The notes beneath the pieces are model-generated. The model saw only the letters and a list, made by a program, of their open reading frames with translations. It was not told where the DNA came from and did no database searches. A stretch of DNA of 64,000 nt from Wyeomyia smithii (taxonomy: Eukaryota; Arthropoda; Insecta; Diptera; Culicidae), in NCBI RefSeq assembly GCF_029784165.1, contig NC_073694.1, positions 165,320,118 to 165,384,117 on the forward strand, read 5' to 3'. The translations under genes and the position numbers were made by a program. This document shows positions 53,216-64,000 of this stretch, in pieces; position 1 is the stretch's first letter, and every line of letters begins with the position of its first letter.

Positions 53216-54381
53216 GAACATTGGACATTTTCGAAAATTTTCAAACCCAAGCCCGACCATCACTAGAAACAACCAAAACATAATTTTGATGTTTTGTTGT
53301 TATTTTCATATAAAATGTATTAGTGGGGGTTATCCACTAATATAATAGCTAACTGCACATGGAACCTATTCTTCAGGTTGCTTTCTCTACCCGGTAGGCC
53401 TTGTCTCATAGGATAATAGGTACATTAAGGGAAAACAACGAAACGTCCTTTCCTCTGCTGCCACTGATCCGAAAGTGGCCTTTGTATTGCAGGCCAGATA
53501 TCCAGCAGCTGTGGCTATAACTGTCCTTCGGCGGAGTAGTGTTTTTCTGTTGCTTCTTTCCACTTAGCCAGGGGTAGCGAGGGATTTGGCTTACCCTTAC
53601 CGGCGAGCAGAAACACAACGATCGGACTCGATTCCCAGGCTAGTGCAACAACCGCCACTGTTCACAACCTTCGCTGGACACTCAACAAAGGACAAAACTA
53701 GAGACTATGTTATAAAGAGATACGCAAAGAGAAAAGCAGTAAAAATGGCAACACTTTACTAATATTCTTTTCCAAACAATTCTGTCAACCAAATTTAATT
53801 TCGCATGACTTTTCATACGCACTATAGAAAGTGTAATGAAATTCCGAAATTTTGTAGAGATATGTTACTGAGTTTCTTGAGGTTCTTAATTGCACGTGGT
53901 TCACAAAATTTATACTGATTGCAACACACATTCTGTACGAAAAGAAACACGCCTGAGTTTGTTTACTTTGCACACTTGGAGCCTCGATTTGACGGTTCAC
54001 TTGAAGTTTTCGACCTAACTCTTTGCGTATCTGTTTATAACACCGTCTGTAGACAAAACCTGCAGAATAAAAACAACAGTTAAACCGTGCACAAACGAAA
54101 ACAAAATCAACCCGTGTGTCCGTTACCGAGATCGTGGCTAAACAGAAAAATCCCGCCATCCGCTGCCGACTGCCGAAACAAACCGCCCCGCCATTGTTGC
54201 AACACAATTTTTTAACTGCTAGAGAAAAATCACGGCCTATTTAACCATAAAAATTTATTTAAAAACATAACATAAACATTATTACACCTATTTAACATGT
54301 CTATATCGTTTATAAACAGAAAAAAAGGGAAGGAAATAAACGAACTTCCGTGAACGATATTCAGCGCCATGCCAGTGGTAA
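53216..54381. other. No confirmed gene
   Basis: A 140-codon minus-strand frame at 53785-54207 is Cys- and Phe-rich but has no recognisable pattern. Otherwise short frames. Confidence 0.4.
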
Positions 54382-54389
54382 GCAACTGT

Positions 54390-54521
54390 CAGAGATGCCA
54401 GATGTTTTTGAAAAATGTCTGCGACTGAAAAACCTGCAAATATCTGCGCATCAATGAAAATCTGCACACGTACTTTAAAAATCTGCGTTTCGCAGACAAA
54501 TCTGCACATTTGATATCCCTG
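54390..54521. mobile_element. 132-bp hAT-type MITE
   Basis: Ends CAGAGATGCCAGATG and CAGGGATATCAAATG (inverted), with a perfect 8-bp duplication gcaactgt at 54382-54389 and 54522-54529. Internal 'aaatctgc' motifs. Confidence 0.88.
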
Positions 54522-55299
54522 GCAACTGTCATGTTGGGTACACGCTCTTACAGTAGTACTCAGAATCAGGGTAATTTTCCACACAATGCGGAAATGGAGA
54601 GTTACAAAAACAAAAATAGAACTGTCGAATAATTACGAAAATGGGACGCTTCATAATTTTTTTATTTGTTCGTTGACACATTTACATTCTACGATATCAA
54701 CCTGAAACATCGTTGGTAAAACACCTCTTCACTGTAAAATAAAAACAAACGAAAAGTTGTGTGCAACACTTTTATCCAACAACCCAACAAAATAGCTCTC
54801 TGGAAATAATGTGATAACCTTAAGAAGATTTGAAAGGGCATTTTTTGTCGGCATCTCTATCCCGAAAATACCCATATTAAGTAGTATTCGGCCATTTAAT
54901 GCTGATTTTCAGAAATCGGAAGATGCAACTATGGTTTTCGTAATTGCGTCCAAAGTTGATTTCAGGTCTCTTGTCATTATCTCAATTCTGGAGTTCATTC
55001 TAGCCAGAAACTAGAAGTCACCATCTTGGAAATCAAGAAGTTTTTGCGGCCTATGAAAATCATTTCGCTTCTAAATATACTCATATTAGATGATATTTGG
55101 CTTTGATTTCAATTCTGACTGGTCGAAATCTACCCTTTAAACAAGCCTCTACATTTTTCAGTAGTACAATAGTTACGATTTACCGCATATTGGTTAACGC
55201 GCAGCTAATTTTCTAATCGATTGCTGCAAGAATGAAAGAAATTCGTTGGAAACTGACTTAGTTACAAGCATTTGAAATTGGAAAATTTTTGTAACGCTC
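54522..55299. other. No recognisable gene
   Basis: AT-rich, short frames. Confidence 0.4.
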
Positions 55300-55960
55300 T
55301 CGATGTTCTCGGTAGAATCAGATTTTTTCCGCGGGGATACGTACCTTTTATTTCTAACCGCGTAAAAAACCGCGCTAGTTCGAAAATCTGCGTAAAAAAC
55401 CGCGTTCATCCAAAAACCCGCATAAAAAACCGCGTAATTAGAAATTCTGCGTAACATAAACTTCCAAGAAAGGATTTAGAAAACCCGAGACGCTCTGCGA
55501 CCAATATTTAAAATTGTCCTGTTTCACGATCATTCCGAATCTTTCGGAGGGCGGAGGTTTTTTAGACGCCCTTCTCTCAATGAACACGTAAAAAACAATA
55601 TCGCACGCTTAGCCTTGGGGCTAATAGCGGTCTCGATCAACTAGATTATAGTTGAGAGAATTCGTTATCGATATTGTTTTTGGCACTTTTTGCATGTGTA
55701 GGATAAGTACAACGATACACCGTGCCCCAGTGCTGAGTCGAGAAAATTTCCAGCTCGAAAAGTTCCTTGACTAGATCGGGAATCGAACCCGACATCACAA
55801 CCGTGTGGGAGAGCTAGCCGACCGACATCGCTAACCACAGAGCCACGGGGACCACAATGAACACGTAGTAACGCGTTAAATAAAAAATCGCGTTAGATAA
55901 AAAATCTGCGCAAAAAAACTGCGTTGATCATCCGAAAATATGCGTAAAACAAGAGATTTT
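55300..55960. repeat. Block of 'cgcgtaaaaaaccgcg' short repeats, split by a SINE
   Basis: Variants of 'cgcgtaaaaaaccgcg' and 'aaaatctgcg' recur at 55360-55460 and again at 55870-55930. The same motif type occurs in the MITE at 20031, so this may be a larger relative. Confidence 0.5.
55591..55854 (-). mobile_element. tRNA-derived SINE, family A, copy 3 (full length)
   Basis: Head, B box (GGTTCGATTCC, 55779-55789 complement), body and tail all present. Perfect 13-bp target duplication caatgaacacgta at 55578-55590 and 55855-55867. The youngest-looking SINE A copy in the window. Confidence 0.93.
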
Positions 55961-58900
55961 ACAGTTCAGGAAGCTTGTTTATGTACATAGACTTGTAAAA
56001 ATTCTGACCTAGATCTGAAATCTTTTGGTTTTACGGAAGCTTGCTTCATTTCCTGGAAGACGTGATTGACATTTAATCGGCGATGTGGCCTGCAGTCGCT
56101 TTAGATTGGAGGTTCTTTCAATTAATATTTTCTTCTTATGGAAGTTGTTGAGTACAGCGCTTTTCACTATCCAGTTCCCAGTAGGCGTTGAGCTGTCCTA
56201 CCATTTTCAGCTTCAAATTAAAAGTTTTATGTCAATGAGCAAATAAAGAGGTGTGAAGAGGAGAGTACATTTATCGACGAACTCAATGGTAAACCCAAAT
56301 AGCTACGTCACTATTTGGCATCAACTCTGGGCAGAAGGGAGCGAGCAGAGGGGCGCGTGAAAGTGTTAGTAAGTTTCCTTCTTACCTTTCTTCCATGCTC
56401 ATTGGTTCTATGTATCGATGATAATCATTTCAGTTCCATTTTCTGAAACTTACGAAACGGTGAAAACAATCTAACACAAGGCAAATTTCTTATCTGTCAA
56501 AAAGTAAGGTTATTGTTTGCGTGCAATGACAATTTGCAAGGAAGCAATACTCATCTAACAAGAGGGAAGTACTTGCATGATAGGTTGCATACAATAGCTC
56601 AGAATATTTGTTCAATTTTATTTCGCATATGATTGCGTATTTGTTATTTAAATAGGAGCATGAGCAAAGCCTTGGTGCTACATTCCGGATTCGGAACTTG
56701 ACCTTTTGTTTTTTTTTACACAGGCTTCGCGGCCAACAAGTACAAGTAAATCGTTAAAAATTGCCCAAAAGCTAATTTTCCGATATAAAGTTCAAGTAGA
56801 CTTACTCCCTAAGTAAGAACAATTCTCACTGCAGAGTAAACGACGGCTCGTTATTGTGTGTATATCCATCAGATGCTGTTTTTCGATCGCCGCCACCGGC
56901 TATGGTTCGAATGACCTACGGTAGCCGATAGTGATCGTGGGCAAAAAATAACGAATCGAAACAAGCAATAATTGATTAATGGACGAAGGCCTGTCCTACA
57001 GACCGTGGCTTCATAGTACCTACGTACGAGTTGGGCCCAATTAGAACCACGCGCGTGCAAGGCGCATATTTGATCTGGTTTTATTTTTGTTTGAATATCG
57101 CGATTTTGATCTACCCGGTGATTGACAAGCTGATTGGGCGTCGATCAGATTTTCCCGTGGGGATATCGAGGATACGCCACTGTGGGTAGAAAATGTTGAT
57201 CCTCGCGAGTCCTTCAATGCTCGGTACAACCCTTCAATCGCAATCGGTCTGTGAGTTTGCTCTCGTGACCAAGAGGCCTAACCGAGTAATGTTGCAATTA
57301 CTCCCCTTTACCATTAGCGGGAAAGGTGCACTCTAATTGAATTCTTTATTCGTATTTAATTTACTTTATACGTAATTTTCGATTGAGTCAAGGAGTACAT
57401 TTCTAGAGTTTCAGTTTCAGTTTACACGGAGACGCTTGTGAAATGGATAAATGAGAAAAAGGCGGTTTGTTTATGGAGATACTAGCTGTCGTTGTTCAGT
57501 ATACATAACATGGGCCGCTCCGGTAACCTTATGTCGATAGATCTGCTCACAATACCGAGAGTTTTATTTCGAACACTGAAAGCAATGAATAATGGCTTGA
57601 CCGGGTTCCAAAAGGTTCTTGTTGGCGGTGCATGGAGCCTTGGAAACCCTTCACTTATCCGTGTACTAGTGTTCAGCTGGATCGAACCGGTTGCAGCAAC
57701 ATACGAGTAGGCCAATCGCAAATCGCAAATCGCAACAGCATCGACCAGATGCTGCGTCAAAAAAAAAAAAAAATACGGCATGCTACGACGTTTTTCGATT
57801 GACGTCACAATGGACGTTCAAGTGGAAAATATGCTGAAAAACGAAATGCAAAAAATGCACATTTCCCACGCCGGAATTTGTACCTCGCCGGGTGTCGATG
57901 AACAAACGACCGGAATGAATTATATTTAAATAGCGGTTTTGATATAGTCAATTAGTTGGATCGCTTGAATGGTTTTCTGTGTCTCTCTTTCACTCTCTCT
58001 CGGTAGATATTGAGTGTGATCAATTTTCATAAATGAATTGATTAGGTAGCTGTTAGCTACCGAAAAAAAACTGTCGACTTTAATTAATACTCAATTTTCC
58101 CCGACGTATTAAAAACCTTATTTAGCAGTCAAATTTGCTGAAATAGAATATTTTTCTCTAGAGCATGGCAGGAGCGATGGCTTTCTCCTGCATACTAGCG
58201 CATTGTCGGAATGCCTCATGAAATATCGTTAAATATTAGACTAACCATCTTGCTATTTTTCACGCCGCTCTTTTCTCTTCCCTGGTGCTGTTTGCATTTT
58301 TACGCCGGTAGCTACGAAATTATTTTTCACAAATAACGGCTGAACATCGCGAAAAATCCGACGAAATGATTTTTAAGTTGCCTGTCGCGAAATTACTTTT
58401 TTTGTTGTTTATTTTTTTTTTTTATTATTATTTTCAATTTAATTGCGTATATGAAACTGGGCGCCCGTATTGTCAGTACTATCAACCACAGGCATTAAGA
58501 GCGAATGGCTTCTAATTGATTATGTGAAGTAGATTTTGGGTAGTAGATGTGTTTTCATTGCTGATGTGATGTTTTCAGTGTAAAAATGTTTATTTTGATG
58601 ATTCTGTGGAATAATGTACAAGTTGCAAGCATGAAAAATTCAAAAATCTGGAAACTATGAACTAACAACAATGAGGCAATGATGCTTGGATTCCGTACCG
58701 TTTCAACCGCTCATGAAACTTCTAATGCTTCTCAAGACCATAATAACAAGCGATACGCAAACTTCTAGCAAAAGGGGCTTCAATGATTGTTATGAAGTTG
58801 AGAACACATTTTACTTCTTTGGAGGAATGATTGAAGAAGTCTTTATCGTGAAATTCGCAATTTGCGACACCTTAAACAGAGCAAAAGGTTAGCCGAACGC

Positions 58901-60002
58901 TCGTCTGATTTAGCTGATGCATAGAAAATCAGCAAATAAAATTAAGGACTTTGAAAGGAAACACTGCAAGTTATTTAAGATATCCATCTCGATTCTTGAT
59001 CTTCTTTTCTCCATGACGATGAATGCGGCTATGAGCTCAGATGTCATTGAATCTGGCGGCTACCGTTGTTTTAAGCGGCTCACAAACGCCGTCCGCCAAC
59101 GGTAGCAGTGAGATCTTTGTGGAAGTAGACGTAATTTCCTCCAGCAAATAACCGGTCTTGAGTCTGGCCGAGAGGAAGCAGAGTAGCGGTGTAAAATTAA
59201 ATAAAACGGCCACTGTTACAACGATGGCACAAAATTACCTCACATTCCGCGACTGTCTGAAGCTACTCAAAGCACGCCCAGCAACAAAATGCCTACGAGA
59301 GAAAGCGATGCACGGCGGGTAGTCAGTGTCCGGGCGCGTAATTGAAACATAGATTGCGGATCGTCGACCGTTGGCTTCCGTCAGGGCTGTACTCATGGGT
59401 TGATATGAAAAAAAAAGTATGGCAACACGACTCGGATGCAACCCTGCTAACCGCATCAAGTACAAGGCAGAATAGTTTTCCATAAAACTGTTTTTCACTC
59501 ATGTTTTTCTGCTCGTATTCGCTCGACATTGGCTTATGTTGCCTGCAGCCAGCGGCAAAGGCACGCGACCTTGTATTTCAAAAATGCATTATACCTTGTC
59601 TTTTCTGGTCTGGTTTATACGCTGACCATAAGTATCCGTCTGTTGTCGTCGGTCTGGTACAATTTCCTGACCGTGAACTGAAACTCATAATAGGGAAGAA
59701 AATAAGTAACAGTATTAACAAAAGCATTTTTGTGATCTTGTTTAACTGTCAACGGAGTGATTTCGTTGCACGTACTCAGTCTTACTCTGGAAACATGTGA
59801 TCAGTGAGTTCGATGCATCCAGTATGTGGGAGCAAGTCAACAGACAAGAGGGAAGTGCAGAGAAGACGTAAATCGTTACGGCATCTGAACGTGATAGGGC
59901 AAAATAATTGGCCTACTGAGTGAGACTATGTTTGGAGCGAAGTATGCGTCTTACTATCTGCAATTACCCTGGAAGAGATTCGATGGGGTTTAGCAAAACT
60001 AG
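55961..60002. other. Four kb without recognisable genes
   Basis: Frames reach 108 codons (57482-57808, minus) without known motifs. Simple features: A-run at 57757-57771, T-runs at 58397-58422. Small palindrome ggtagctgttagctacc at 58044-58060. I could not detect terminal repeats. Confidence 0.4.
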
Positions 60003-61197
60003 GCTAAAAGCACAGAACGGAAGGTCAACTTCAGGTATATGATCGAACAGAAAGTGCACACAAAAAGGACTGAAAAATGACAATTATATTTTCTGTGCTC
60101 TCGGGCAATATATATTTGTCGTGTACGTTTATGCCGCTTTGCCAGTGGTATAATGTGGCATAATTTATTCGATGTTTTGAATTGACGGTTATTTCAACAG
60201 TTTAACCCGTTTAATACAATCTATTACGTTCGATGCAAAAACGTTTTGGGTAAAAATTCGCAATTATTCACATTTGTGGAGTTTGTCATAATACAATAGT
60301 GTAACGAAAGTATTGTAATCGACAAATGTTGATTTGAAACACGAACAACAATCAATGTTATTGAAAAATCGTGCGTTTTGAAACGTTAATGTTGCAATTC
60401 TTCCATTTACAATTGTACCATGTGTCATAGACGGCTATTTTTGAAAATTGTTAAAATTTAAAATGCAGCTCGTGAGTATTTTTTTTTTTCAACTAAAGAA
60501 AGTACTTTGAGTTTTTAAAAATCATGGCACAGATGGAAATGCGAAAGAAATGCGACATGCGAAAGAAATGCGACATGCCATTTAAACAAAAATAAGCTGA
60601 ATAAGGTTAATTAAAATCAGGTTAGCTTCTAGAGCAACGAATAATGCGATTGTAAGAGGTACCGGTTTCATTGTGCAGTCTTTTTTTTAAATCTGATAAA
60701 AATCTAATCGTGATTCGAAAAAATGCGCTCGAGCAGGCAGAAATCTGTAAAAACTGCACACATTTTGAGGAAGTCATAGGAAAAAAAAAAATGTAGTCAA
60801 CCTTCCCGCATAATCAATAACCATAAAACGTGCCTAATAACTAGTTCGGGATACAGTTTCGACTGTATGGGGTATCGTTAAACCATATGGATTATCATCC
60901 GTTTATGGTTATTGATTATGCGGGATGGAGATTGAAAAAAACCGCACATACCTGCGAATCAAAACAAATCATCGTTTTGCTGACAAATCTGGTATCTTTG
61001 CTGACAACCGAAAGTGACAACCTTACAGAACACTAAAAAGGATCCCAAGAGGTTCGTTTCAAGGGGTTTCGAAATGCGTCGTAACCTGAGAATACTCCGA
61101 AGTGATCAATGTCATTTTTTTCGAGTAATCAAAGGTAACCACCAACAATCAATGACAAATAAACTGAAGTACGAGTTGTAAAAATTTATTTTATTTT
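60003..61197 (+). repeat. Segmental duplication, left copy
   Basis: Starting gctaaaagcacagaacggaa, this 1.2-kb segment is repeated from 62672 to the window end with only a few substitutions, for example aattatatttt versus aattgaatttt near 60087. It differs at 60540-60585, where it holds a tandem 'gcgaaagaaatgcgacat' pair in place of about 170 bp. No reading frame of interest. Confidence 0.93.
60804..60925. repeat. 122-bp hairpin element (left copy)
   Basis: Perfect 24-bp arms beginning tcccgcataatcaataacc (60804-60827 and 60902-60925). The loop itself has smaller inverted parts (atacagtttcgactgtat). Likely a tiny MITE that was present before the duplication, since the right copy has it at 63609-63730. 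Confidence 0.85.
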
Positions 61198-62656
61198 TTA
61201 TTCACTTTTCGGGTTTCTTGCATGCATTTGAATGTCGTTCCATTTTGACATAAGAGCGCTTTTTAGATGGATGAGGGCCCAAATAACAAACCCCCGACTA
61301 AGGAGCAACCGGTAAGCGAATCACCATTGTATATCAATAGTGCCTTACCTCTAGCGTTCGCTCATATATGGAAACATTTGTATAATACATAACGCGCTCA
61401 GGGGAGAGGTGGAGGAAAGGTATCCAGCGAAGTGTTACACTGCATAAGACCACCATGCAAATTTGCGTTACTTAGTTGATGGGGGTTTTGAAAATTGCCA
61501 AATTTCACGTTACGTAATATACGAATAATCTTTAAGAGGACTCTAAACGAGATGGTAATTAGAGACTTGAAACAAAAGATGCGACGCTCACTTTATGTAA
61601 CTCGTGTTAATAATCTGATTATTTTCACAGTTAAAAGGAGTAGATTACTGGAAAACAATAAAGGAACAGTTCTACAATCATCTATGCCGGTATCTGAGTC
61701 AGCTGTTTTGAAGAATGCTAGGGGCAAGACACTGCGTAACCCAATAGGTGATTGGTAATCCTAACAAAAAGAAACAACCGGTGTCATCTTGCAACCTGGA
61801 TAGCTCAACCCAACGCGTGAAAGTCCTTCACTAGTTGGGCTACGAATTTAGTGCAACGAGCAAAATTTGATTGTATTCATTGTTTCTAAGTGTTTATCGT
61901 TGCATTTTCAGACATTCCTCTAGTTACATCAAAACTTTTTGAAGTCATATTATCGTTGTTGTGATGTTGGTGTATAGAAACATAGTAAAACGGTATGTCA
62001 AAAGTACAACCGGCTATATTGCGAAAAAATGCCAAAGACTAAAGTTGTTTATAAAAACAACCGATGACCAAAATTCATCGCATCTTATAATATACTATTT
62101 CGATGCATTCAAATTATAAATCCGGTAAAGCTACATACCTTGCTACTGATATTCATTCATTTTAGAAGCAGTTCACAACTTGAAACACATGAACTTGCGA
62201 TTTTCATTTGCTTAGTTAGTAAGAATCTATTAACAAGTAGAATAAGTTATTTGCTGTCGCTTGGTGATGCCTCGTCTTCAACCGTACAAAATAGAAAACG
62301 CTTCCCCGCTCGTGCCTACTTGTTGATCAAACCGTTTCACCATGTCCTATACGCTATGGTTGGGAAGTTGATGTGATAAATAAATGATAGATATTAATAT
62401 ATATATCAACCATTACCGAAATATTTTTCATGAAATAAAGTTGTCAAGCCCCTAGAAATAATGTGTTTTCCTTCTTACAGATGCTTAGCAGGGTTAACCT
62501 GTAGTGTTTTCGCCGACAGATTTATACCAGTGTGTTTGATTGATTTCGATAAAAGTAGTATAAATTTTGTTTATTTTCCGTGTAAAAAGCGTTCTTTCCA
62601 CCCCTAGGGAGCGCTGCAAAATTCACTGAGCACTTAGCAGTTTTCGTATCACAGAT
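61198..62656. other. Spacer between duplicated segments, no recognised gene
   Basis: About 1.46 kb. Frames at 61495-61758 (87 codons) and 62140-62376 (78 codons) have no known domain. If the flanking repeats were LTRs this would be the interior, but no gag or pol pattern is visible. Confidence 0.45.
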
Positions 62657-62695
62657 GACCTTCCGTTCTGTGCTAAAAGCACAGAACGGAAGGTC
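62657..62695. repeat. Perfect 18-bp hairpin at the duplication boundary
   Basis: Arms gaccttccgttctgtgct and complement with a 3-nt loop (aaa). The right arm is the first 18-24 bp of the duplicated segment; the left arm exists only at this copy. Confidence 0.95.
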
Positions 62696-64000
62696 AACTT
62701 CAGGTATATGATCGAACAGAAAGTGCACACAAAAAGGACTGAAAAATGACAATTGAATTTTCTGTGCTCTCGGGCAATATATATTTGTCGTGTACGTTTA
62801 TGCCGCTTTGCCAGTGGTATAATGTGGCATAATTTATTCGATGTTTTGAATTGACAGTTATTTCAACAGTTTAACCCGTTTAATACAATCTATTACGTTC
62901 GATGCAAAAACGTTTTGGGTAAAAATTCGCAATTATTCACATTTGTGGAGTTTGTCATAATACAATAGTGTAACGAAAGTATTGTAATCGACAAATGTTG
63001 ATTTGAAACACGAACAACAATCAATGTTATTGAAAAATCGTGCGTTTTGAAACGTTAATGTTGCAATTCTTCCATTTACAATTGTACCATGTGTCATAGA
63101 CGGCTATTTTTGAAAATTGTTAAAATTTAAAATGCAGCTCGTGAGTATTTTTTTTTTTCAACTAAAGAAAGTACTTTGAGTTTTTAAAAATCATGGCACA
63201 GATGGATTTTTCAACGCAAATTTTCAGAATATTTATAATAAATGAATCACATTTTTATTCGAAAATGAAATTTATAAACTATTTTCATCCTCTTATAAGA
63301 TTATATTAAATGTTTTGTCGATTGACTCTAGTCCATTCTGGAGAATATAGATTTTCTTCTCATTGAAGTGACATGCGACATGCCATTTAAACAAAAATAA
63401 GCTGAATAAGGTTAATTAAAATCAGGTTAGCTTCTAGAGCAACGAATAATGCGATTGTAAGAGGTACCGGTTTCATTGTGCAGTCTTTTTTTTTAAATCT
63501 GATAAAAATCTAATCGTGATTCGAAAAAATGCGCTCGAGCAGGCAGAAATCTGTAAAAACTGCACACATTTTGAGGAAGTCATAGGAAAAAAAAAATGTA
63601 GTCAACCTTCCCGCATAATCAATAACCATAAAACGTGCCTAATAACTAGTTCGGGATACAGTTTCGACTGTATGGGGTATCGTTAAACCATATGGATTAT
63701 CATCCGTTTATGGTTATTGATTATGCGGGATGGAGATTGAAAAAAACCGCACATACCTGCGAATCAAAACAAATCATCGTTTTGCTGACAAATCTGGTAT
63801 CTTTGCTGACAACCGAAAGTGACAACCTTACAGAACACTAAAAAGGATCCCAAGAGGTTCGTTTCAAGGGGTTTCGAAATGCGTCGTAACCTGAGAATAC
63901 TCCGAAGTGATCAATGTCATTTTTTTCGAGTAATCAAAGGTAACCACCAACAATCAATGACAAATAAACTGAAGTACGAGTTGTAAAAATTTATTTTATT
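62672..64000 (+). repeat. Segmental duplication, right copy (runs off the window)
   Basis: Collinear with 60003-61197 at an offset of 2669 bp at the start. It has an extra block at about 63206-63372 (aacgcaaattttcagaat ... ctcattgaag). The match continues to the last base of the window, so the true end is not visible. Confidence 0.93.
63609..63730. repeat. 122-bp hairpin element (right copy)
   Basis: Same arms and loop as 60804-60925, inside the right duplicate. Confidence 0.85.

Noticed and set aside
53785..54207. 140-codon minus-strand frame
   Set aside because: Odd Cys/Phe-rich composition, no domain and no splice or promoter support; likely chance.
60003..64000. LTR retrotransposon interpretation of the duplicated segment
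   Set aside because: No TG...CA ends, primer-binding site, polypurine tract or gag/pol pattern was found; kept only as an alternative in the findings.
1..64000. CRISPR array, bacterial operons, integrons or attachment sites
   Set aside because: No regularly spaced repeat-spacer structure; splice signals, SINEs, poly(A) retroelements and TA-flanked MITEs show an animal genome.

Overview
This window looks like a transposon-packed intergenic stretch of a mosquito genome, most likely a culicine such as Aedes. The reasons are three copies of a jockey-clade retrotransposon, tRNA-derived SINEs, several mariner/IS630 transposases of the ITmD37E/DD37D type common in mosquitoes, many MITE-sized inverted-repeat elements and AT-rich spacers. 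The species call is inference. I found no convincing host gene. Two short minus-strand reading frames near 38.5-39.3 kb are the only weak host-exon candidates. || Layout. 1-5.1 kb: the 3' end of one non-LTR element, split by an intact 4.4-kb jockey copy. 5.1-6.6 kb: a retroelement-like tail with a CA microsatellite, split by a pogo-like DNA element. 6.7-7.0 kb: a SINE. 8.3-10.5 kb: repeat family Y, split by a Tc1 element with 335-bp inverted repeats. 10.6-16.9 kb: an array of promoter-like units (X) and stem-loop units (U), split by jockey copy 2 and by a hAT MITE. 18.6-19.1 kb: a second Y copy, which preserves the empty site for the Tc1 insertion. 20.0-24.4 kb: a MITE, then a 3.8-kb DNA transposon whose transposase is itself interrupted by a hAT element. 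25.4-29.5 kb: two ITmD37E-like pseudogenes and a truncated non-LTR element. 30.4-38.1 kb: another X unit, split by an RT fragment and jockey copy 3. 39.7-44.1 kb: three DNA elements, including a Tigger/pogo transposase pseudogene with an intron and a SINE inside it. 44.8-49.7 kb: diverged repeats and a minisatellite split by an RT fragment. 52.7-55.9 kb: a DD37D transposase fragment, a MITE and a SINE. 60-64 kb: a near-identical 1.2-1.3-kb direct duplication that runs off the window. || How the parts relate. Nothing here forms a pathway. The logic is nesting: target-site duplications and preserved paralogous empty sites give insertion order at many positions. Jockey copy 1 has both ORFs open and two perfect 14-bp flanks, and is the best candidate for a young, possibly competent element. 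Copy 2 (internal deletion, nonsense codon, catalytic Asp to Asn) and copy 3 (2-bp frameshift and a nonsense codon) are dead. The least explained material is the X/U array (CCAAT- and TATA-like motifs plus a histone-like 3' stem-loop), the 3.8-kb element with 6-bp flanking repeats, and the recent duplication at the right edge.
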